A stretch of DNA of 64,000 nucleotides, taken from the NCBI GenBank assembly GCA_027484425.1, contig JAIXSZ010000063.1, positions 1 to 64,000 of the forward strand, in the 5' to 3' direction. The translations under genes were made by a program, and so were the position numbers. This DNA comes from Sphingobacteriales bacterium (GTDB lineage: Bacteria > Bacteroidota > Bacteroidia > Chitinophagales > Chitinophagaceae). Below, one piece after another: positions 43,348 through 48,704 of this stretch; the stretch's first letter is position 1; every line of letters starts with the position of its first letter. The notes under the pieces are model-generated. The model saw nothing but the letters and a program-made list of their open reading frames with translations. It was not told where the DNA came from and did no database searches.

Positions 43348-44043
43348 ATGTTAAATAATATTAGTATATTCATTTGCGATAATGAGCCACTTTATGGTAA
43401 TAGGTTTTTTACGCCAGATGTTAAAAGATATTTCATTTCAATGCTTGGAAAGAATCTTTCTAAATTTAGGCATTTGAGAATATATTTATCTGCTGCAGTC
43501 GATAAAAAAGCTTCTTTTGAAGAGAAAATTATAGACAGTTCTAAAACTATTATTTCTATCAACTGCTATTTCGATTTTTTCAAATATTTTGGTAGCGATG
43601 ATTTTCATAAAAGAGAATTACTCTTCACCACACTTTGTACTGTAGTAGATGAGTTGTTTTCTTTTCAATTGTTAGATACGGAACCAATTAAAGCCATATA
43701 TGCGAAAGCTGTTAGTAGTGGTTTTGTTTTCGAATGGCATTTCGACAAGAAGCTATTTTCGATAGGGGCATACTACATTTCTATCTTATATCATTCTGAT
43801 GTTAGTGTTTACAAAATATACGAAGTGTTATATTCTTCTGAGAGAAAAGAAATAGCAAGAAGATGTATATTCATGGATGAAATCTCAGTATTTCAGATCA
43901 GTAAAGTATATGTAGTAGACGACTCGAATTTTTGTTATTTTTTCAGTGGTCCAAAAAAGTTATTTAGATCCAGTGTGGAAAATATATTAAATGGACCCGA
44001 AATAAGTACCTCTGTCAATACCAGTGCGTTTTTTAAGAATTAA
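43348..44043 (+). CDS. Unrecognised 231-aa protein, immunity-like context
   Basis: A cytoplasmic, AT-rich, Phe/Lys/Ile-rich protein: 'NNISIFICDNEPLYGNRFFTPDVKRYFISM' (in part), 'IISINCYFDFFKYFGSDDFHKRE', 'ISVFQISKVYVVDDSN'. It has no signal peptide and no recognised domain. It follows an Imm11-like gene on the same strand and is followed within 11 bases by the first copy of the 152-bp repeat. Confidence 0.6.
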   Translation: MLNNISIFICDNEPLYGNRFFTPDVKRYFISMLGKNLSKFRHLRIYLSAAVDKKASFEEKIIDSSKTIISINCYFDFFKYFGSDDFHKRELLFTTLCTVVDELFSFQLLDTEPIKAIYAKAVSSGFVFEWHFDKKLFSIGAYYISILYHSDVSVYKIYEVLYSSERKEIARRCIFMDEISVFQISKVYVVDDSNFCYFFSGPKKLFRSSVENILNGPEISTSVNTSAFFKN

Positions 44044-44053
44044 CGCTAGTCCC

Positions 44054-44205
44054 CATCTGGTCGAGGCGTCTCGCCTCGTCCTCTTTTTTTCGTCAGCGTC
44101 CTCGCTGATTGGCGAATGCAAAACGAAGCTAATGAGCAACAAAAAACCAATTTTGTGGATAAAATACCCCCTGCCAACACCCACTTTGGCTCGTTTTTTG
44201 CGGCA
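44054..44205 (+). repeat. 152-bp hairpin repeat, copy 1
   Basis: Matches 45282-45433 with about five differences, counted by eye. It starts with a perfect 7-bp hairpin (CGAGGCG 44062-44068, loop TCT, CGCCTCG 44072-44078), then a T-run (44084-44090), a second hairpin (CAGCG, loop TCCT, CGCTG), and closes with 'tcgttttttgcggca'. The first hairpin plus T-run would act as a terminator for the gene ending at 44043. Weaker similarity continues for about 40 bases beyond both copies. Between the two copies lie the DUF6934 gene and its small partner. Confidence 0.9.
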
Positions 44206-44329
44206 TACAATTATAGGTAAATTTGAAATCACTCAGTTTTTATTTATTAGTTTCGCCCTGTGCATTTAGACCGAGGGTTACCTTTCTGCACAAATAACAC
44301 CTACATTAGCCATTGTTAACTAACAAATA

Positions 44330-44782
44330 ATGCAGCAAGAGAAATATGATTATGCCACTAACGAGGATCTACTAAATTTCGTATTTGACAGTGTAGGCCC
44401 CAAAGGAACAATCAAAAAAATTATTAGGTTTACGGCACGTAATGCAAATGGTATTACCTATTTTAATCTTGGCTTTGGAGATTTAAACATTGAAACAGGA
44501 AAAATTGATGACCTTATTATTACAGACAATAAGGACAGAGATAAAATATTAGCTACCATCGCATCGGCAGTATTAGATTTTACATCACAGTTTCCCGACA
44601 TTATGGTTTATGCCCAAGGTAGTACGCCATCTCGTACAAGATTATACCAAATGGGCATAGCATCTAACTTGGAAGAAATAGCACAACTTCTTGACGTCTA
44701 TGGATTTCACACAGACTCTTGGTCAAAATTTGAGAGAAATGTTAACTATGAGGCTTTTTTAGTAATCAGAAAAAAGCTATAA
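44330..44782 (+). CDS. DUF6934-family protein
   Basis: A 150-aa protein: 'KYDYATNEDLLNFVFDSVGPKGTIKKIIRFT' (in part), 'YFNLGFGDLNIETGKIDDLIITDNKDRDKILATIASAVLDFT' (in part), and the 'YAQGSTPSRTRLYQMGI' block characteristic of the family. Function unknown; the family is frequent in Bacteroidota accessory DNA. A -7-like TACCTTTC lies at 44279-44286. The gene is followed after 27 bases by a 56-codon gene on the same strand, and the pair sits between two copies of the 152-bp repeat. Confidence 0.75.
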   Translation: MQQEKYDYATNEDLLNFVFDSVGPKGTIKKIIRFTARNANGITYFNLGFGDLNIETGKIDDLIITDNKDRDKILATIASAVLDFTSQFPDIMVYAQGSTPSRTRLYQMGIASNLEEIAQLLDVYGFHTDSWSKFERNVNYEAFLVIRKKL

Positions 44783-44809
44783 TTTTACAATAAGCGAATT
44801 TGTACTACT

Positions 44810-44980
44810 ATGCAACAACTATCTAAGAAAAAAAATCAAAAGAAAGTAGCCATCAATGCCATAATAAGCAGTGATGTAAAAGATTATGGTAATGATCCTT
44901 ATTTCATCAAAAAAGCAAATGAATCAAAAGATTTTCTAGAAAAACATGGCTTTCCTGAGGAATTGATGAAAAACAGGTGA
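44810..44980 (+). CDS. 56-aa partner of the DUF6934 protein
   Basis: The frame encodes a 56-aa protein with a Lys-rich start (MQQLSKKKNQKK) and a C-terminal 'NDPYFIKKANESKDFLEKHGFPEELMKNR' (in part), an amphipathic helix-loop-helix. It begins 27 bases after the DUF6934 stop. Two-gene units of this shape (about 150 aa plus about 55-70 aa) are typical for toxin-antitoxin-like or regulator pairs, but this is inferred from layout only. Confidence 0.7.
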   Translation: MQQLSKKKNQKKVAINAIISSDVKDYGNDPYFIKKANESKDFLEKHGFPEELMKNR

Positions 44981-45010
44981 TGTGTTGCTGATGGTGTTTT
45001 TCGCACATCC

Positions 45011-45117
45011 ATCTATTCTAGGCGTCTCGCCTCTACGCTACTCAGGGACTACGCCATCCATTATTTTTTTTTATTGACACTCACTACGCTAAGCAGTGAC
45101 TCGCTGTTGACGGCAAA
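45011..45117 (+). repeat. Diverged third relative of the hairpin element
   Basis: It contains the shared core 'ggcgtctcgcct' (hairpin AGGCG 45020-45024, loop TCT, CGCCT 45028-45032), a T-run (45063-45070 region) and a second dyad-rich part 'cactacgctaagcagtgactcgctgttgacgg'-like (given in part). The order hairpin, T-run, second hairpin is the same as in the 152-bp repeats. It follows the 56-aa gene stop at 44980. Confidence 0.55.
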
Positions 45118-45281
45118 GTACCTCAACTACAAATCTACATTACCAACAAATCTGATACACTACAGAAAAACGAAACTACAAATTATTAATTATATAATAA
45201 AAATGATTTTGTAACGAAAGTGGATGAACAGATTCGACCATGAGATAGCATGCAAACATAGCTTCAATTAATGGAAAATTA

Positions 45282-45433
45282 CATCTGGTCGAGGCGTCTC
45301 GCCTCGTCCTCTTTTTTTCGTCAGCGTCCTCGCTGATTGGCGAATGCAAAACGAAGCTAATGAACAACAAAAAACCAATTTTGTGGATAAAATGCCCTCT
45401 GCTACCACCCACTTTGGCTCGTTTTTTGCGGCA
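45282..45433 (+). repeat. 152-bp hairpin repeat, copy 2
   Basis: Near-identical to 44054-44205 (hairpin 45290-45296 with 45300-45306, T-run 45312-45318, second hairpin, 'tttggctcgttttttgcggca' end, shown in part). It is not directly preceded by a gene stop: 300 bases without a good gene separate it from the 56-aa gene, and part of that is the diverged element. Confidence 0.9.
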
Positions 45434-45484
45434 GGTGGTTGGTAAGTTATTTTGAATTTTCTCAGTTATTATTCATTTATTACA

Positions 45485-45850
45485 GTATGTGAGGCATACA
45501 TGCACTCACCACCTGCAAAACAGAATGTTATTGATAATCAACGACTTATACCCCAAAACATAGGAAACTACCGGAAACAAACCGGAAAATCCTACAAACA
45601 CATACTAAAAATGTCCGTACTAATGAACAAACTTCAACCGATAAAACCCAACCAATGCAGCTTCAGTATCAAAAACAAAATAATACCCTAAATAATTATC
45701 AATAACTATCACCATATCATCCATTCCGGTACTTACAACATGCAAAAGTGAATAGTATTGATAATCAATGACTTATACCCAAAAACGTAGGAAACAACCG
45801 GAAACAAACCGGAAAATCCTACGAACATAGTAACGAAAAATCTGTACTAA
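45485..45850 (+). repeat. 366-bp direct repeat, copy A (two 95-bp sub-repeats)
   Basis: Matches 46079-46444 with a constant offset of 594 and about 93 percent identity by eye. It holds two sub-repeats of about 95 bp: A1 45529-45624 and A2 45756-45850. Each has a dyad TTGATnATCAA near its left end, then 'accggaaacaaaccggaaaatcct', i.e. two direct ACCGGAAA motifs about 11 bases apart, enclosed by TAGGA...TCCTA (perfect CGTAGGA/TCCTACG in A2), and ends in 'ccgtactaat' or a close variant. Confidence 0.9.
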
Positions 45851-45875
45851 TAAACCTTACCCACCTGAACGAGAT

Positions 45876-46049
45876 ATGTTTGAAAACGAATTACAAATAG
45901 AACAAAGTAACAGTACACAAATGCAACCTCTAGCACTTTCTGATGAAGATTTTGCCGAATTGTCACAACTTGCCAATGAGCCTTTTGGCAAAGACAGTAT
46001 AACTTTGCAGGAGTTTAATTGCATAATGGAGAAATGGCTTGCGAAATAA
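45876..46049 (+). CDS. 57-aa small protein between the two 366-bp repeats
   Basis: The frame encodes a 57-aa acidic protein (MFENELQIEQSNSTQ...) with 'LALSDEDFAELSQLANEPF' and an end 'LQEFNCIMEKWLAK', helix-rich and protein-like. It fills the only unique segment (45851-46078) between repeat copies A and B. No family is recognised. Its context suggests a cassette gene. Confidence 0.55.
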   Translation: MFENELQIEQSNSTQMQPLALSDEDFAELSQLANEPFGKDSITLQEFNCIMEKWLAK

Positions 46050-46078
46050 TCACTGCTAATTAATATTTATAACGATTG

Positions 46079-46444
46079 GTATGTGAGGCATACATGCACT
46101 CAACACCTGCAAAACAGAATGTTATTGATTATCAACGACTTACACCCAAAAATATAGGAAACGACCGGAAACAAACCGGAAAATCCTACAAACACATACT
46201 AAAAATATCCGTACTAATGAATAAACTTCAACCCATAAAACCCAACCAATGCAGCTTCAGTATCAAAAACAAAATAATACCCGAAATAATTATCAATAAC
46301 TGTCATCATATCATCCATTCCGGTACTTGTAACATGCAAAAGTGAATAGTATTGATAATCAATGACTTATACCCAAAAACGTAGGAAACTACCGGAAACA
46401 AACCGGAAAATCGCACAAACACATACTAAAAATATCCGTACTAA
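46079..46444 (+). repeat. 366-bp direct repeat, copy B (two 95-bp sub-repeats)
   Basis: Sub-repeats B1 46123-46218 and B2 46350-46444, same orientation and spacing as A1 and A2 (227 bases start to start). B2 carries 'tcgcac' instead of 'tcctac', breaking the outer dyad seen in A2. The spacer between the two sub-repeats is nearly the same in A and B (131 bases). The repeat ends about 70 bases before the promoter of the cyclophilin operon. Confidence 0.9.
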
Positions 46445-46512
46445 TGTTGTGCCGAAAATACACTATTTGCTATCATAACAATTTAGCAATTTTCGCCCAC
46501 AGTTATTTTCTG

Positions 46513-46520
46513 TAACTTTG
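46513..46520 (+). promoter_or_regulatory. -7 box (TAACTTTG) of the cyclophilin operon
   Basis: TAACTTTG lies 50 bases before ATG 46570; no TTG sits at the expected -33 distance. It marks the return from repeat DNA to core genes. Confidence 0.55.
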
Positions 46521-46569
46521 GCACACCCAATATTACAGGGTACATACAATTCATAAATATTATTTACAA

Positions 46570-46767
46570 ATGGCTGCCAGACAAAGAAAACCCACTGACA
46601 AAAAGATGCCAGCTTTCAGGGCTGAAAGAGTAGAAGACAACACAGAAGAGAACGACCTCAAAAAAGTAAAAGAAAACATACTGCGTCAGCTCAACGAAGA
46701 CACCACCGCCAACGATAAAGAGTGGTATGACAAAGAATTAGAGAAAAATCTAAAGAATATAAAATAA
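46570..46767 (+). CDS. Small charged protein in the cyclophilin operon
   Basis: A 65-aa, highly charged protein: 'ARQRKPTDKKMPAFRAERV' then an acidic/basic helix 'NDLKKVKENILRQLNED' and a 'WYDKELEKNLKNIK' end. No domain is recognised. It starts 50 bases after a -7 box and ends 19 bases before the peptidylprolyl isomerase start, so it is in the same transcript. Confidence 0.65.
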   Translation: MAARQRKPTDKKMPAFRAERVEDNTEENDLKKVKENILRQLNEDTTANDKEWYDKELEKNLKNIK

Positions 46768-46786
46768 TACAAACCAAATAAATACA

Positions 46787-47263
46787 ATGGAAGGTACAAT
46801 CAAAACCAACATGGGCGATATTGTTATCGATTTTTACGATCAACAAAACCCTAATACAGTTGCCAATTTCGTAAAACTTGCCAAGTCAGAGTTTTACAAC
46901 GGCGTTAAGTTTCACCGCATCATCAGTGGTTTCATGATTCAGGGTGGCGATCCGCTTACCAAAGACGATACCATGAAGCACAGATGGGGTACGGGTGGTC
47001 CTGGCTACAAGTTCAACGACGAAATTGCCCCCGACAACAACAATGCGGCTGGTACTATTTCTATGGCCAATGCCGGTCCTAACACCAACGGTAGCCAGTT
47101 TTTCATCAATCTCGCCAACAATAACTTCCTCGATACCAAGCATACAGCATTCGGTAGGGTAGTAGCCGGTATGGATGTTGTTACTGCCATAGGTGCAGTA
47201 CCTACCTCACACTCCGATCAGCCACTCCAGCCTGTTATCATCGAGTCAGTAATTTTCGAATAA
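46787..47263 (+). CDS. Cyclophilin-type peptidylprolyl isomerase
   Basis: A 158-aa single-domain cyclophilin without signal peptide, so cytoplasmic. Family motifs: 'NFVKLAKSEFYNGVKFHRIISGFMIQGGDP' (in part; catalytic Arg in 'FHRII'), 'TISMANAGPNTNGSQFFINL', 'LDTKHTAFGRVVAGMDVV'. It catalyses cis-trans isomerisation of X-Pro bonds. Second gene of a two-gene operon closed by the terminator at 47288. Confidence 0.95.
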   Translation: MEGTIKTNMGDIVIDFYDQQNPNTVANFVKLAKSEFYNGVKFHRIISGFMIQGGDPLTKDDTMKHRWGTGGPGYKFNDEIAPDNNNAAGTISMANAGPNTNGSQFFINLANNNFLDTKHTAFGRVVAGMDVVTAIGAVPTSHSDQPLQPVIIESVIFE

Positions 47264-47287
47264 TATTCTATATTTATATCATGTATT

Positions 47288-47320
47288 TATGAGCAGCCAT
47301 CATTGGCTGCTCATATCTTT
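47288..47320 (+). terminator. Intrinsic terminator of the cyclophilin operon
   Basis: Perfect 12-bp stem (47288-47299 with 47304-47315), loop TCAT, then TCTTTT. Confidence 0.88.
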
Positions 47321-47443
47321 TGGAGGGCTAAGTTGCCACAGTTACATAGTAGTAAATTTATTATTGTTCCATTTGTAGTATAGCTTGTTTTGCTGATAGA
47401 GTGTTTTTTCCTAATTTCACATCCTCAAAACCAACCTATTACT

Positions 47444-48667
47444 ATGCGTCTTATAGCAGTTGCCTCTTTGCTATTCCTCTCTTTCTCTGCTATTGCTCAG
47501 CGCGAAGATCTCGGCTGGATAGCCCCAGAAGGAAAAATCATCAACTATCGCACCCTCACCTGGAACGACTTTCAGCAGCGCGAAGACAAACAACATGCCG
47601 AGGAATTGAAAGCTAGAAATCTAATCGCCGCAGCCTATGTAGCCCCGGTCATTTACTTTACAGCTGACAATGGTGTGCGTCAAGAAAATGGTAGACTCAA
47701 ATTTAAATTTCATGAAAAGTGTGCCTTCCAGAGTCGGGCATTCGTAAGAGAATCTACCAAACAAGAAAAGTCAAATTATGTGCTCATTCACGAGCAAGAC
47801 CACTACGATGTCGCGCTTACTTTTGCTCATCTTCTATGCGAGGAATTATCTAATAGCGATTACAGCCTAGAAAACTATAATGATGAAATAGCTAAGATTT
47901 ACGAAAAATTGAATGACCGTTACAATGCCATTCAGGAGAAATATGATGGCGAAGTAAACCCCAATGGCACCGACAATGTACCGATGCAAACCCTATGGGA
48001 CATGCGTATCAAAAAGTGTCTGGAAAACGCTACAGAAGAGTATTACACCAGTCCAGAGGCAGTAGTTAAGTCGGTAAAAGCATGGGGCCAAACCGTTAAG
48101 CGCCTACCCGGCGAAGACAAAAGACGGTTCATTACCCGTGCCCGCCCGCTCTATGCTGAAGTTACAGATGAGCTGACTGCCTCAAGTCTAGAAACAGCCG
48201 AGTGGACTGCCGAGAAGTCGGTAGTATCTTTTTATTTAGACCGTTACTTTGTGCAGCAAGAAGATAAGCCCACAAAAGAATGCTCCCGTATTTTGGCATA
48301 TATCTTCATCCCCAATGGCAAGGACACCTACAAAAGATCCTTCATAGACACATTTAGCTACAACGACCAGGCCCCCAAAATCAGTGCCGTATTTTTTGCC
48401 AGTGCCGATAGCGACAATGTAAAAGAGCTCATCATACACACCACCGCCGATCAGAAGGACAAAGAAGCTACTGGCAAGCATTACTTCACCAGGGCATACG
48501 ACAATTGGACTACTCGTGCCCTCCCCGGTCGCCTCAAAAAAGTACCACTTAGCCCCACTATTGAGGTCGGTTTTGAAGGCACACTAAACGGAAAGCCTCA
48601 AAAAGCCTCCGCCAAAAACCAAAAGGAGATAGCAGAGGCATTAAAAAAGCTCGGTTTTGCTGGGTAG
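47444..48667 (+). CDS. Secreted DUF922-like putative metalloprotease
   Basis: A 407-aa precursor from ATG 47444 with signal peptide 'MRLIAVASLLFLSFSAIAQ'. The N-terminal part has 'YRTLTWNDFQ', the opening motif of DUF922-like proteins, and 'NYVLIHEQDHYDVALTFAHLL'. Here HEQDH is an HExxH zinc-protease motif with the family's 'HEQ.H.D' form. The C-terminal ~190 residues have no recognised domain ('VVSFYLDRYFVQQ...'). It is likely a periplasmic zinc enzyme; the substrate is unknown. The upstream Met at 47390 is out of place because the signal peptide begins later. Confidence 0.72.
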   Translation: MRLIAVASLLFLSFSAIAQREDLGWIAPEGKIINYRTLTWNDFQQREDKQHAEELKARNLIAAAYVAPVIYFTADNGVRQENGRLKFKFHEKCAFQSRAFVRESTKQEKSNYVLIHEQDHYDVALTFAHLLCEELSNSDYSLENYNDEIAKIYEKLNDRYNAIQEKYDGEVNPNGTDNVPMQTLWDMRIKKCLENATEEYYTSPEAVVKSVKAWGQTVKRLPGEDKRRFITRARPLYAEVTDELTASSLETAEWTAEKSVVSFYLDRYFVQQEDKPTKECSRILAYIFIPNGKDTYKRSFIDTFSYNDQAPKISAVFFASADSDNVKELIIHTTADQKDKEATGKHYFTRAYDNWTTRALPGRLKKVPLSPTIEVGFEGTLNGKPQKASAKNQKEIAEALKKLGFAG

Positions 48668-48704
48668 CAGCCTCATACCAGCATGGGGTGTTTTTTAGCT
48701 CATT

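Noticed and set aside
40595-44043. Complete RHS toxin-immunity locus
   Set aside because: The YD-repeat-like protein has no toxin domain, is on the opposite strand and is separated from the immunity-like genes by a lipoprotein gene.
43987-45412. Two similar minus-strand frames (43987-44232, 45176-45412)
   Set aside because: They share sequence only because they cross the two 152-bp repeats; they read antisense through hairpins and into neighbouring DNA.
45452-46345. Two similar plus-strand frames (45452-45691, 46076-46345) as paralogous proteins
   Set aside because: They lie wholly in the 366-bp repeat and run across the dyad and ACCGGAAA motifs; their likeness is explained by the DNA repeat.
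44054-46444. Classical integron attC sites
   Set aside because: I looked for the GTTRRRY / RYYYAAC ends at the repeat borders and did not find them; no IntI gene is in the window. A different recombinase system is still possible.
44041-46445. CRISPR array
   Set aside because: Only two to four repeats of 95-366 bp, irregular spacers of 131-272 bases, and no cas genes.
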